Source: Euborellia annulipes (Eukaryota; Arthropoda; Insecta; Dermaptera; Anisolabididae). From it: a DNA stretch of 64,000 nucleotides. Numbering within the stretch: position 1 is the first letter of the stretch; each line of letters begins with the position of its first letter. A program made the position numbers and the translations under genes. Where the stretch lies: positions 1-64,000 of the forward strand of contig JAKCPI010002728.1 in NCBI GenBank assembly GCA_023213315.1, written 5' to 3'. Positions 32,308 through 44,871 of this stretch are shown here, one piece after another. Below the pieces are notes generated by a model. It was not told the DNA's origin and did not search any database. It saw only the letters and a program-made list of their open reading frames with translations.

Positions 32308-33490
32308 AAAAAAAGTTTAGAAATTTCAAAAAAAATGACCTATATATATATTGTATATATCCTGTCGAGTTGAATGGACCACAAATAACAAGATATGATA
32401 ATAGAACGGAACTCCACCTAAAAAATACACATATATTAACGATCTTTTATAATTAGCAATAAAGTTATTGAAAAAATATCTAATCTGAAGGCGTGAAATT
32501 ATTTACTTTAAAAAAGATAAATATAAAAGAGTTGGTGGGGACAAACATCTTTGAATTAAATTCCATTTATTTGAAATAATTCCGTCCGCCTTGGCATATA
32601 CATTGCACTGCATATATATTGACTGATTATAAGGAATTCCCACTGCGTTTGTATACATAGAGAAAAAAGTCATTAGTCATTATTCATGGATTATTCACAA
32701 TAATATAGAGATATCTGACAAGAAATGGTGACGGGACCATGTTGCAAGAAAATGTTTGCAGAGATGCCGGTGTCGCGCGCTATCTCTATAATAATAAAAG
32801 TTCCTATAATTTAGATGGATTTATCTTTAAACATTAGATAGAGAAGAGATTCTTTTTTTTTTATTATTATTATTTTTTTCTTTTTCTCTTGTTGAAATTT
32901 CTGTATTAAAATAAAGAAAATATGCTGCTTTTAGAGATTATAGAAGGGAAGCGAATCTCGGCTGATGGGATGGCGCCTCGAGCTCTTAAGGGATGGATTT
33001 GTTTTAGAATATATTAACATTTAGAGATTCTACTTCTTTTACCAAGTAAAAAAAAGAAAGAATTGTTTTTTTAAATAAAAAAAAAAAAAATTTAAGGTGC
33101 TAAGCATTAGTAAAATTAGAAATAATAATGATTTTAATTTCGATAATCGAAAAATATTTTAAAATAATGAAAATTTACATATTAATCTATATAGTGTAAT
33201 AGCGGAGTGTCCATCTCTCATGAATGTATGACCAATTTCCTTTTGAAAAGAAGTTTTGCACTCTTATACAGGACAATTATGGAGAGTCCAGGAAAAATAT
33301 TCGGGTCCATAAATTTCTATAACTTGTTGAGTTTTTAAGTTACTATTTCTTCCATAGAAAATGTATAGAGAAATATTTATGTAGGTATTCTTTGCATTTA
33401 TGTATTTTACGGGGCGGCGCGGCTAGTAATAATTAATCCACGTGTTTAACAAATTAGACCATTTGTGTATGTTTAAGAATTTTTGTAATA
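32308..33490. other. Non-coding stretch with small GC patches
   Basis: Patches at 32735-32785 (GGTGTCGCGCGC) and 32945-32995 (GGATGGCGCCTCGAGC) stand out from AT-rich DNA. No gene supported. Confidence 0.35.
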
Positions 33491-33491
33491 A

Positions 33492-33788
33492 TTGCATGAA
33501 AATGCTGTAAATTTTTTAAAATTATTTCTGTCGACACTTAAGGCCTCTCATCATCAGAACAAATTTTGCCAATTTTGGTGGCTCCTTCGTTTTAATGGCG
33601 AAAGCATCCAACTTATTTCAAGAAAGCCCAGTGTACTTGAAAACTGGAAGCCACAAAGAACCAGAAAAAGTACAGTAGTTCAGTCGGCGTCTCTATTAAC
33701 CGCACGCCACATTAGATATTTGAGCCTTGAGGTTAGGCAACCAATACGCATAGCTGTGAGAAGTATTGTCTTAAATAAAAGGATTTAA
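33492..33788 (+). pseudogene. 98-codon frame, possibly a transposase fragment
   Basis: Composition is closer to coding than most frames here (CQFWWLLRFNGES, ENWKPQRTRKS, TARHIRYLSLEVRQP). The basic second half loosely recalls the linker and helix-turn-helix region of Tc1-like transposases, but I cannot align a firm motif. No catalytic residues are present, no introns are evident, and an adjacent SINE-like repeat follows. Could equally be chance. Confidence 0.2.
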
Positions 33789-33799
33789 AAAGTTGGTTT

Positions 33800-34040
33800 A
33801 TTTTAGAATTCTTCAGTGATTAGTCTCAGGCCTGACATGTTGTGGTTAATCCGAGGAGTCACTTTCATGGGAATAATACTGAGGTTGGTTCCCGTTTCCT
33901 TCCTCAGGAGGAGGCATCTCAAATAGAGTTGGATAATTTATTGCCATGAGGTGGATTTGAACTGGAGTTGTCTTCAACTCAGGATTAAAAGCTTAACTGC
34001 TTTATTCCTTTGGCCGATACGTTAAGGTACTCTCAAAAAA
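33800..34040 (-). repeat. tRNA-derived SINE-like repeat
   Basis: On the minus strand a head with AAGCAGTTAAGC and B box AGTTCAAATCC is followed by a body containing TGCCTCCTCCTGAGGAAGG. Ends not delimited. Confidence 0.4.
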
Positions 34041-35385
34041 GGGACGGTTTATAGTGGCGCCGAGTCTACACTTTCTTGATCAAAAGCAATCCCAATTATT
34101 ATGAATTTTACAATGAATGAGAGAGTAATTTCTTGTTCTGAAGATAGGAGGAACGTAGCCCTATAAATAATAAAATTAAAGCCGTTTTATTTCAATTTAG
34201 AGGACAAATTTGTTATTGGGAGGGGGGATTGGGGGAGGGGGGATTGGTTAGATGGGTAGTTGGCTAAATGTTTATCAATATTATTTTTTTTCGTTTAAGG
34301 TCTTTCTTCAACGGACCCCATCCCTATTTATTTCAATTGATTTCTAGTACTTATCCATCATGTTGTTTTGTAAAAATAGTATATTTTGAATTGAGAATAA
34401 AATAACCGGTTATTTTATTCTTGCTGGCCAGTCTTTAAAATACACAGGTTGGCCAGAAACTAGTAAACAAACAATTTTCCGGTCTCAGTTTTTGATTGGT
34501 CCACGTCATGAAGCTCCTCCTTGCTTGTATTTTTCTATGTGGCAGCGATGTTGACTGCCTATAACCTAGTTCACATTCATTTTGTTTTGCTTGCAAATTG
34601 TATAGTTTCTGATTAAACTATTATAATTTAGACCCTGGTATTTATTCTGCTTTATTAATAATATATCGTATATAAATATTTATAAATGGTTTGTTCCGAA
34701 AGACCTTTTACAAAAAGAGGAGCTCCATGACGTCACTCCCTTGGAATGGAAAAAATGTAAACAAACCGAGTTTGACCCCCCCCCCTCCCCTAAAAATAAC
34801 CAGAAAAAGAAAAATGCTTTAATTCTTACTAAATTATTTACCAACTTAGTAATTATTTTATTCAAATTATATTTTAAAAATTTGAACATTATTAGATATA
34901 ACAAGTTATTGGAGTCTCCAGTTAAAAAAAAAATCCATCAATCTTCTAAAAAAAAGGAAACAATTTGATTGAAATCGAAGAATTCCGTAAATGTTAGAAA
35001 AATTTCAATTATAACATGGCAAAGGGTGGGGGGATTCTGCAAGCATTTCGAATCCATTGTGTGGCGTTTAACAACATTCACTTTTTTTTTTATTTCATCG
35101 AACAAATTGTAACAACACTTGTCGATTTTTATTTTTTTTTTTTGTAAAATGGTATCTTATTATTAATTATTCACGTATTTTTTGTATTGAGTTTAATTAA
35201 AAACTTTGTCAATGGAGATTTAAATAAAATTTTGTTTGAATACTTTTTGCATAAAGAGTTAGTATTATACTTTTTTTTTTTATTAAATCTATATTATTTG
35301 TTTATTAAAATATATAATTCAAAGAGAGTCGAATGCAAATTTTTTGTTGATTCTTTATTATCTTTATATACGTAGTTGAAAATTT
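34041..35385. other. AT-rich stretch with G/C runs
   Basis: 34215-34250 is a GGGGGGATT repeat; 34777-34792 a C/T run that yields mirror frames on both strands. 34290-34350 resembles the SINE-2 segment TTTAAGGTCTTT...GACCCC. No gene supported. Confidence 0.4.
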
Positions 35386-35389
35386 TATT

Positions 35390-35800
35390 TTAGATTGATA
35401 TGCAAAATATAAAATGAGTATGCATCGCCCATGGGCATTTATGCGTAGAGACATGCAAAGTAGCAGCATAATTCAATTAGCATGATTTTAGCGAAATGGA
35501 CTTTGGTCACTCAAACATTTTCAGCCGTTATAAATATCCCTTGGATGGATTTATCGTTTTCCGGTTATAACCTTCCCCCTTTTGATGTCAAGTCCATCGA
35601 TGACACTCATCGGGTTGTGGCGCATTGTTCTACGAATGGAATCTCGATAAAACCATTTATGCTACATGATGTTTAAAAAACAAAAAAAAAAAGCAAGATC
35701 ATGGCAAAATGGCGGATTGTCCTGGGGCTTTTTTTCAGAGTGCATATGAGATTAGGCCATGTGAATGCTTGTATCAAAGACAATAATAATGGATGTCGTC
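35390..35800. other. Strong candidate conserved non-coding element
   Basis: GC-balanced for 400 bp with TGGGCATTTATGCGTAG, GACATGCAAAGTAGC (octamer-like), CAATTAGCATG, CCGTTATAAATATCC and CATTTATGCTACATG, a density typical of POU/homeodomain enhancers. The exact 15-mer GACATGCAAAGTAGC recurs at 46843. A 64-codon plus frame (35482-35676) lacks splice context. Confidence 0.35.
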
Positions 35801-36404
35801 AAATGGAAAAAAAGCGATCTTCCGATATTTCTTTACAGATATTATGTTATGAGTTATAAAATTTTTTAGCCCCTAAGACGCATAAACTTTGACTTTATCT
35901 CTGATTTGTATTATGTATATTTTATATATGATACAAATGATATTTTTTTTAAGGAGAAATTTTATCTTAGCCATGGTTCAGTGCATCTCTTTGGTAATAT
36001 GTCAGGTGGGTCAATTTTTTTAAATCTTATTAAAAATCGGATTACACTTAGTAAAAAAAAAGATCAAAGTTCAGGTTTTTATCTTAATATAAGTAAAAAT
36101 TATGAATACAGGTGTTGGGTTTCGAGATTAAGATATCCCAGCTTATAATAAAAACTGACTGAAATTTTAATCAAAAAGATACAGAGGACATTGAGAAGTA
36201 GTGGGATCTTGTGTTAAGTAGATATTTCTAAAAAAAGAACAAGAGCTATCTTGAATATGAAGGTCGTCTCCTAAAAAAAGCATTCTTTTATGAAATATTA
36301 GGTTGAAAGAGAAAACCTGATTGAATCAAAATAGAGAGAAAAAAAAACTTTAGGATTAAAGGAATAAAAATTTTGTTATTAAATATATGATATAATAATA
36401 TTTA

Positions 36405-36765
36405 AGGCGGAATAGGACATAAGGTGTACGCATGTTATTCCCTAAGAGGGCGTTGTGTGATATAAAAGTATGCCCAAAAAATCAAGTAATTCAAAAATTT
36501 GTCAAGAGATGTCAGAATGGTAGCTACTAATATTTAATGCATTTGGTTGATTTTCATTGATCTTTTAACAATAAATACTTTATAAATGTTATTATATATT
36601 ATGTAGCTTTTATAAAAGCATAAAAATATATAATTATAGGCCAGATATACGCTAATAGGAGATCAGCTGTTAGACTAGCCTGCCATCTATTCCAAGAATA
36701 CTGAACTAATTTGACAGTTGATTTTTAAATAAATCATCTAAGCTTATTTTAAAAATACACTTTAT
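36405..36765 (+). repeat. DR2 copy 3
   Basis: Near collinear with 13415-13765: AAGGCGGAATAGG, AGATGTCAGAATGGTAGCTA, AATGCATTTGGTTGATTTTC, TAGACTAGCCTGCCATCTAT, AAATCATCTAAGCTTATTTT. Lacks the hammerhead-like end. Confidence 0.75.
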
Positions 36766-38147
36766 ACTTTCTTATATCTTGAAAATTAAACTTTTGCTTA
36801 AGAAATTTGTGAAAAAAGGTATTAGTTCGTGTTTTGTTGCTGAAAGATAGGCAACACACATGGCCACTAATAGTTTCCAATCATTCATTACTTTAGAGCA
36901 GACCAATCACTTGTTAATTTCTATGAAAAATTAAGATTCCTCTTATTTATTTAAGATTAACTTTTCATTTTTCAAAGAGAAGTGCTTCACTTTTCAAAGA
37001 GATAAAAATTATATTGAGTACCATTTGATTTAAATAAATATAAATGAAGAAGACTAAATTGCCTCATATGCAAAACAAAAACAAAAAAATTGAATATATT
37101 TCTTTAGCAAGACTTATATAATAATTAATCTATTTCTAACCCAGATTTCATTAAAAACTATTAATGATGGTCAGATACGTCATTCATTTTATTCTATAAA
37201 GAAAAACGACGTATAATAAATGAATATGCAAATTTTTTTTTTTTTAATGATTTAATTAACTTACTCATGTTTAATGATGTTAAAATAGCAAATCATATAG
37301 AGTTTTTTTTAATCGATTCTGTGAACTTTATTACACATAAGATTAATTGATGTAATTCGCCTGTTTGAGTGCCGTTTGTCACTAAAAGGATACCACTAGA
37401 CCCAATCTGATAAATTAAAAGAACGACCTCAAGATAGCTCTTGATAAGAGCCGCGCTTAATAAGTCAATTAGATTGAGAATCAAATAAAAAAACTATATA
37501 TAACTAAACGAAATTGTAATTAAGAGACTATTTTACAAAGATGTTTGATTTAGAATTAAAAGTGAATTTCTAATAAGCAAATATCGTTATTTAATAAGTT
37601 AATTAAATTGAGAATCAAATAAAAAAAGTAAATAATGGATTTATTTGATTAGTTGGTCCAGAGCTAGTAGTTAAATCCTCTGAGTAAATTAATCAAAAAT
37701 CCCATTTGTGAGTTGGTCATTTGTGTTGCCTAACTTTCAGCAATCGGACAATCAGAATATATAACCTAAAGGTCTATTATAAATAATAGAATACTAAATT
37801 TTAATATCCCGTGATCCGTGCCTCAGATAGAAGATATTAGCTTTTCGTGTAGTAATTAGGGATGGAGTCTAAAAAGCCTAAGATACCGAAAAAGATCTTA
37901 AACAAATAAAAAAAAAATAACATTGAATAGTAAAGATATAAAAGAAGATTGATACCTATTTTAAGTACCAGGTAAATCATAAATTTCATCTTTCAATAAT
38001 CGATATTTTTATTGACAACAACGATAATTTATTAAACCCGATATATTTTTGGTAGTTGGTAATTTTTATACATGAATAAATGTTTACTCATAATAAATAA
38101 AGAAATTTCATGAATATATTCGCGGAATGATATTTTTCTTTATTTGT
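36766..38147. other. AT-rich non-coding stretch
   Basis: Small SINE-2 pieces near 37055 and 37860-37900 (GAGTCTAAAAAGCCTAAGAT, ACCGAAAAAGATC). No gene. Confidence 0.4.
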
Positions 38148-38275
38148 TTAAGGTCTTTTTCGGTTCGTGAGGCCATTTAGATCCGGGCTCTCTATAAATT
38201 GATTTGATTGATAGTCAATTCAATTGAATTGTCGTATCGGACGGGATGCGAAACCATAATCTGGACAGGGGCATA
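38148..38275 (-). repeat. SINE-2 copy (partial)
   Basis: Plus-strand text GTTTAAGGTCTTTTTCGG, GAGGCCATTTAGATCC, CTCTATAAATTGATTTGATT, GACGGGATGCGAAACC matches 43394-43560. The tRNA-like head would lie at the high-coordinate end. Confidence 0.5.
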
Positions 38276-39398
38276 TTAAATTTTAATCAGAACTTTTCCA
38301 AATTTTATCCCCCGATGTAGATCAAAAGTTGCCTTCTCTACAACATTTTTTCTTCCTCGGATTCTCTGATTTTTTTTTTTGCTTTAACTGCAGTCTATGA
38401 CTTCACCTGCCTCACTTCACCCTTCCGGAGTAGTTTAGCTACTATATATTAATAAAATTTTATAAACTTTCTTTGACAGATTATACATTCAGTTTTTATT
38501 TATAGAAGATATCATAGTAAAATTGGCTATGAACCACCCATCAGTCGTGTTTGACCTTGCTTAACATAATCGATCCTGGTAATGGCATTCTTCACCCCGG
38601 TTCAAGGCCGACCGTGGAAAAAAAATATAATAAAAGTGAATTTTATTAAAAAATAGTGTAACGATCCTTGTCCTCTTTTCTAACATAATTTACTTTTTTG
38701 AGTGGCTTTAAAAATTGATTTAAAAAAAAATTATTTTAATGGTTTAAGAAATAGACCGATGGTGTCTTAATATATATTTATAAAAAAAAAATTCCTGAAA
38801 ATGATGTATATAAAAAAATTCTCCGATCAGGTAACTGCTCACCTGAGTGTATCGAGTTATTTTTTTGTTGGAGGATCAGAAATGCTTCGGACATGACTCG
38901 AGATGATGTTCAGGTTAAATGTTCTACTTTTAGGAAATTGAAATGCTATAGCTGTAACTTTTTTTTTTTTTATTTATTCTTAACTTTTTCCATTTACTAC
39001 GAAGTGAAGTTATCAGACTGCTATATATACAACAACAGAGAGAAGAAAAAATCAACTATAAATCATAGAAAGTTTGTCTCCATTGTAGAGTCAAAGTTCT
39101 TGTGGACGATATATATCTATATACACAGGGCATTCATTTTTCTATCGTTTTATCTTGTTCGCTTGAAGGCATTCTTAAGCTTGAAAGACTGCGATTCCCC
39201 CCACTACTTCTACTTCAACACTGTCATTTCTCATCACTCACTTTTTCTCCTTGCTGAGGGGGCACCCGGAATTTTTTCTTCCAAAGTAAATTGAATCCAA
39301 TATTGATTCATTGGGAAAAATGTTAATTTGTTTTTGAAAATATGTTTTAAATTTAATGAAATAATTCATTTTGATAGTTATAAAAGCCTATATTATGA
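38276..39398. other. Mostly AT-rich, long fortuitous frame
   Basis: A 133-codon plus frame (38893-39294) is Phe/Tyr-rich, has no domain and crosses a T-run. 38380-38450 and 39160-39290 are less AT-rich. No gene supported. Confidence 0.35.
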
Positions 39399-39575
39399 AA
39401 AATGTAGTGGGCTGGTCGCACAGTACACAACTTTCAATTACCGGAGGTAACAGAAAGTTGTGTTCTGTGCTTGTCACACTAGATATTTTTTGTGACTAGA
39501 TATATTTAGGTTTCCGCCAATATATTAGAATTCAAGATGTAAAATTTATAATATTGGAAAAATATTTATACTCTG

Positions 39576-40062
39576 GCTTACAGGCTTGGTCTAGTTGGTA
39601 GCGTGTCTACCTTTTATACCGAACGGGGCGGGTTTGAACCAAGGGCGGATACGGGGGGGGGGGGTAAAGGGGGTAATTACCCCCTCCACTCGAGATTTGA
39701 AAAAAATACCTTTTTTTCGAAAAAAATGTATTTTTAATGTAAAATTTTAAAAATTAATACTTAAAAATTTGATTTGTATTTATATTCTGGCAAACAAGTA
39801 CAGAATGCGCCTTTAAATTACCGAAATTAAGAAAAAATAGGGACGGGTCACACCAGATTACCCCCCCCCCCCCTCCGAGAAACACCTCTGGATCCGTCCT
39901 TGGTTCGAACCCCAGGCAGTCCGATTATTTTATTTAAGCCATTTGGATGCCAATAGATATTATAAATAATAAAGGTTATCGTCAAAGTCTTAAATGGCCT
40001 AGGTTGCCGAAAAGACTGCGTGGGTGTGTGTGTGAGTATAAGTGTGAATGAGAAAAAAAAAG
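39576..40062 (+). mobile_element. SINE-1 copy inserted in DR1
   Basis: Target duplications ATTTATACTCTG (39564-39575) and ATTTATATTCTG (40063-40074). tRNA-like head CTTGGTCTAGTTGGTAGCGT (A box) and, across the MITE, GGTTCGAACCCC (B box). The body has AGTCTTAAATGGCCTAGGTT, AAAAGACTG and TGTGTGTGAGTATA. Confidence 0.85.
39640..39902. mobile_element. 263-bp hAT-like MITE inserted in the SINE B box
   Basis: Ends CAAGGGCGGATAC and GGATCCGTCCTTG are inverted (11/13). GTTTGAAC (39632-39639) and GTTCGAAC (39903-39910) are the 8-bp duplication, 7/8. The insertion split the B box. The interior includes GGGTCACACCAGATT, part of a DR1 palindrome. Same family as 23732-24133. Confidence 0.85.
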
Positions 40063-40416
40063 ATTTATATTCTGTTACCATGGCAACCATTTCTAAAAAA
40101 AATAATTGATTTATGAATTTTAATCAAAATCGTTGGAACGAATTTTGAGAAAATCGAAAAATTTTTAAAAGTATATCAGTAAAGTACTTGTACTTTTTGG
40201 CCAATTTTGTTCAAAAGTTTCGTGTCATGTCTCAGGGGGTTCCTAACTTAAATATAAAATTTCAATCTTCTAACTCTTTTCGTTCTTGCGAAAACCACTT
40301 TTTTGGATTCAGAGGATCTCAAAACGTGTATATCCATCGAAATCTCGACATCGAATTTTTGACATGAATCAATACTTTCTCACTATATATTAACATTATA
40401 TGGGTAAGAAAAAGTA

Positions 40417-41615
40417 AACATTATAAATTTTTGCGTTTGAACCTGTGGTTTTGGCAATTATGTGGAAATTCTTTTAATATATTAAAGTCAAGCGATTGAA
40501 ATTGCATTCCGTATATAATCGATTTTCAACCCTGTTGACGCTACTAGAGTAACGCAGATGGTTTTTTATAGAAAAAAAAATGTAGTCTACTGAAGTGACA
40601 AGGAAGAAAAATTGACGCAATAGTGGCTGGGAATAAAGATCAGTTTCAACCAAAATGAAGTCTTTAAAATGCTTTCTAATGTAGGAGATATTTTAAATTA
40701 TCAAATGATTATATAGCATAATTTTCACAAGCAAGAATTGCAATAATATGGATGAGATATATATTTTTATAAATTCTTATTTGATTATACATTTGTCTCG
40801 ATAAGTCTACGAGATCAAAAAGGCTTTTATTTCTGCTTATTTATATATATAAAAAAAAAAAAAAAAATTGGCTGATTTGATTTCGAATTACGAACATTTT
40901 CATTATTAGTTTTTCAACTAGTAGATAATAAAAATTTTAACATAAAATAAAGTAAAATATAAGTAACACATTTGTAAAAATAGATTGATGTTAGATAACT
41001 AAGAAAAAAAATAAATAAATAAACATCATAAAAATATTTAAACACGTACATTTATATAATTAATTAAATTTTTCACTTATTATATGAAAATTTTTATTAT
41101 ATATTTTACAGTGTATATTTTTATTATATTGTATATTTTGTATTAAATCTTGATTATGTTGAAACAAGTGAGCGGAACATGTCCTAGTTAATTTAAAATT
41201 TAACAAATAATAAAATATACTTGTTGAAAAAAATAAATTCATTATTATTCTTATGCAAGTAGAAAAAGAAAAATGAATTAAACAATTTTGCAATATCCTT
41301 TTAAAATCTTTGAAGGATTTTTGTAATTTAATATGAAATTCTAGTAATTATTTCAAGACAAATAAAGATTTAAGAAATTAGTTAAAAAAATTTTATGTAA
41401 AATCCTTAAATATGCATTTTAATATAAGGCAGGCCTATATAAAATTTTCACTTCAAAGAGATAATGAGCATAAATAATTTCTACTGAAAATTCCGCACAA
41501 CCAAAAGCTATACATACATGCTACCCTCTGATTTTAGTCGTTTGATTCAAAGGAAGGGATGTTCTTTCCACGTTATGATGAATAATAATGAGTCAATGAA
41601 AGATGAACAAATTAA
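40417..41615. other. AT-rich non-coding stretch
   Basis: No gene or bounded repeat recognised. Confidence 0.5.
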
Positions 41616-42010
41616 TTTATACTCAATCATCTAATGCATTAAGAGTAGTAGGAGTGAATTAAATATTCTTACGACGTATAAACGTAATTTTGCAAGTTTG
41701 AAAGTTATAACTTGAGAGTTCTGATGCGAATAGCTTCGCTTTTTTTGAGCGTCGGAGCGTAAACGCATAGGTGCAATTTGAAGATGGCAAGTGCGTATAT
41801 ATAGTGGGGTGGGAATGTATATAGATTCTAGACTTGAGGGGTTAAACAGCCCTTTTGGCGTGGAATGCGAGGCTTTGGCACGCAGAGTTAAGCCCAAAGG
41901 CGGGAGTCGTTTTGAGGGCCCCATCCCCATGCCTCAAGGGCCCCGTCCCCTGCTTTGAGGGACCGACAAGAAAGGGACCGCTGACGTGCAGAACTGTTTG
42001 TGAATTACAT
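41616..42010. other. Candidate conserved non-coding element
   Basis: A graded rise to GC-rich sequence: AAACGCATAGGTGCAATTTG, GTGCGTATATATAGTGG, then two related units (GAGGGCCCCATCCCC and AAGGGCCCCGTCCCC). A 99-codon minus frame (41631-41930) has no signal or domain. TATATATA near 41805 could serve a promoter but no transcript start is evident. Confidence 0.3.
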
Positions 42011-42199
42011 ACTCAGGATTTGTAGCCAAAAAAGGCAGCCGAGTTAAGCAAAAACATACACCTATATTTGAACTAATCTTGATTTAGTATTAGAGATATA
42101 TTTATCATAATAGAAAAATATTGCGAGAATTTAAAAAAATATATATATATAATTAAGAGAAAAAGAGGAAATTTCATGCAGGTTATAGAAATATAACTT

Positions 42200-42849
42200 T
42201 ACTTTCTCTTACCTATATTTATATGTTAATATACATATATATATAGAGAGAAAGTATTGGTTTCATGTCAAAAATTCGATGTCGAGATTTTGATGGATAT
42301 ACACGTTTTGAGATCACCTGAATTCAAAAAAGTGGTTTTCGCGACATGGTCTGTCTGTGTTCAATTTAAAGCATGAAGGAATTGAGCTAGGAGATTGAAA
42401 TTTTATATTTAAGTTAGCCACCTCCCTGGAGCGTGAAAATGAGCTTTTGAACAAGATCGGCCAAAAAGTACTAGTACTTTACTGATGTACTTTTTCACTT
42501 TTTTTTCGATTTTCTCAAAATTTGCTCCAACGATTTTGTATAAAATTCAAAAATCACTTATTTTTTACATGCTATTTAAAATGTATATTCTCATTTTGCC
42601 CTTGAAATCTTTTGAAGCACACTTTACTCTTGTACTTCATAAGATAGGAGAAATGGTTGCCATGGTAACAAAATATAAATATTTTTGTGTTTATAAATTT
42701 TACACCTTGAATTCAAATGTACTGTCGGAAACTAAATAGGCTATATATCGACACAAAAAAATCTGTTGTGACAAGCACAGTACACAACTTTTTCTTGCTG
42801 AATGGTAAGAGAAAGTTGTGTGCTGTGCGACCATTCACACCAGATTTTT
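42200..42849 (-). repeat. DR1 copy F, complete
   Basis: Reverse orientation: right palindrome 42200-42252, CACGTTTTGAGATC, AAGTACTAGTACTTTACTG core, ATGGTTGCCATGGTAAC, then the full left palindrome around ACACAACTTTTTCTTGC / GAGAAAGTTGTGT ending CACCAGATTTTT. The 84-codon plus frame 42485-42739 is repeat-derived. Confidence 0.9.
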
Positions 42850-42999
42850 AATAAATTGAATTGAAAATTTTTTCAAATGTTGTTCTTGGAAAATTAATTA
42901 AAACAGGTTTTAATTGAAAAACCCAAGAAGCGTTATAAATTATAATTGTATCAAATATTATAATATAAATATGAGATACAATCAGGGTCGTCGAGGGAA

Positions 43000-43145
43000 G
43001 AAAGGTCAGGCAGGTCATAGCTTCGAGGCTTTGAAGGGGAATCCTATCGATATATAAGAATGAATAAATACGACCGCGAACACTGAAGGCTAAAACATTT
43101 TGTTACTAACGTTTCGAGCATTTATCTTGCTCTTTCTCAAAGCTA
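43000..43145 (-). mobile_element. PLE-type 3' end fragment
   Basis: Minus strand CTTTGAGAAAGAGCAAGAT then AAATGCTCGAAACGTTAG: a 5-bp stem II GAGCA/TGCTC and an intact GAAA. The first core box is degenerate. Confidence 0.5.
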
Positions 43146-43393
43146 GTAAAATTGACACCTAAATACAGTCGCAAGGAAGAGAGTGACATATATCGACTTA
43201 AAAAAATTGTGTTTTATCACATAACTACATTAAGGTCCCATGAAAATGTAACAATTTTTTATTTAAGATTTTTTTCGATGAATAATCTTAATTTATAAAG
43301 AATTTTTTTTTTAAATAAAAATTTTTCGATGATGTCGAAAAAAGTCCTTAAAAAATTTGACTTTAAAAATTTTTTTTTTTAATTAATATTTTT

Positions 43394-43560
43394 TATTTTT
43401 ATTTTAAGGTCTTTTTCGGCATCTGAGGCCAATTAGACCCAGTCTCTATTTATTTCATTTGATTGGTAGCCAATTAAAATGAAATAAATTTTTGTAGCAT
43501 GAGACGGGATGAGAATCGTTGACTCCTAGCACAAGAGGCAGAAGCTCTATCATTGAAGAG
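43394..43560 (-). repeat. SINE-2 copy, most complete
   Basis: Minus-strand head GATAGAGCTTCTGCCTC and GTCAACGATTCTCATCCC (B-box-like), then a GGCTACCAATCAAATG palindrome with ATTTATTTCATTTGATTGG, and GGCCTCAGATGCCGAAAAAG near the 3' end. Pieces recur at 34.3, 37.9, 38.2 and 53.0 kb. Confidence 0.6.
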
Positions 43561-44039
43561 CAAAATTAATAATTTAAAATTAGTAAAATGAAATTATATT
43601 TAATATCCATTCTCTGCAACAATCAAAGACTTCAGTGAACTGGCAAGAGATAATAACATAATCACCCTAATTAGTTAGTAAATTTAATAACTTAAAACAA
43701 AGGCTTAATAGAATAAAAGTGTAATATTTTGAACATTAAAAAAATCATTTATTAAAATAAATGGAGACATTAATTTTCTAAAACGACTATAGTAATTAAA
43801 CATGCAAGTTTATCATGTTTTTTTAAGCCTTTGATTTTTGTGATTTTTTCCCTTTCAAGATCCTGAGTACGTAAATTAATAATTGTTCATATTTCTTCAG
43901 TAGTCCCATAAATTACAAGGTCCATTGACTTTGACTCTTATTAGGTAATAAAATTTTTTTTATTTATTTTTAAAGACATCTTTAATGTTCATTCATTTTC
44001 GCCGTCGGCTATGATATACGTTCTAAAGGGCGGTATTGT

Positions 44040-44300
44040 ATTTACTTAAATGAGTGAGTTTTGGGTGGATAAGCACATTTTGACGTTTCTACATTAGGCG
44101 TGTATGTGTGTAAATGTCATTCTGTGTATGAACACCTATATCTCAAAATATATTGACAGTATCGACATGAAATTTTATATATAAGGGTGGCCAAAAGACT
44201 CCGACACTAAATTTAATAAATCAGTCGTTACGTTAGGGTGAGCTGACAGAGTATTGACTTTTAATACGAGTCTACGGGGTCGAATCTCACTTCTTTTTTT
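44040..44300 (+). repeat. Transposon-like block with tRNA-Lys-like SINE head
   Basis: 44232-44294 reads GAGCTGACAGAGTATTGACT, the anticodon-loop text CTTTTAA (44258-44264), and B box GGGGTCGAATCTC (44276-44288), resembling tRNA-Lys(UUU). The acceptor stem does not close. The preceding 44040-44215 is non-coding. Confidence 0.5.
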
Positions 44301-44871
44301 TTTTTATTAATTTAATCCATCATCTAAAATAATCTTGGTAAAAAAGAATCCAATAACTTTTGGAAAAATTTTTAATTAATTGTAATTCTCATCTGCTTCT
44401 TGGCTATGGGCTACAACACATTACCTTCGACCTTTGTGACCTTGACATAGGCTTATCAAACGTTAGCTTCTAACACCAAAGAGACCTCCTCACTCATTTA
44501 ATTAAATTACTAGGTAATTTTGACTATAGCCGTGTAAAAGATCCCTGGCTACCTTCAATCAACCAACAGAGATTAAATATTCGAATACAAAAACGTTTTT
44601 ATTATTTTATCAGAGTTTATTACTTCAAACAAACAACTTTAAAAGAATAAAAGAAAGACAAAAAAAAGGCTAATCGTGCAGCAATTAATGTTGTTCACTT
44701 GATTGTACCTGTTAGCTTCAGAGTTGAATTTATGAGTAGAGTGACCCTAAGCTGAGACGCCGAATGCGTGAAGAAAAAAACGTAAAAAAAGCAGCCCTTT
44801 GTTTATTTGGTTTATATGTAAAACCGACATTGATTAAATACAGTGAAGTATTTATTCAATAATTAATATAT
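44301..44871. other. AT-rich spacer
   Basis: No supported gene or repeat. 44395-44500 is slightly less AT-rich. Confidence 0.45.

Larger units (their letters stand above)
39399..40416 (+). repeat. DR1 copy E, split by a SINE that is split by a MITE
   Basis: Left palindrome at 39399-39500, body resumes at 40063 with TTACCATGGCAACCATTTCT, the AAGTACTTGTACTTTTTGG core, and the right palindrome ending AAAAAGTA. The SINE occupies 39576-40062. Confidence 0.85.

Noticed and set aside
38893..39294. 133-codon plus frame, longest intact frame outside the LINE
   Set aside because: Phe/Tyr/Ile-rich composition expected of AT-rich DNA, crosses a T-run, no recognisable domain, poor start context.
41631..41930. 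99-codon minus frame starting MGMGPSKRLPP
   Set aside because: No signal peptide or domain and no splice sites; the GC-rich island is better read as non-coding conserved DNA.
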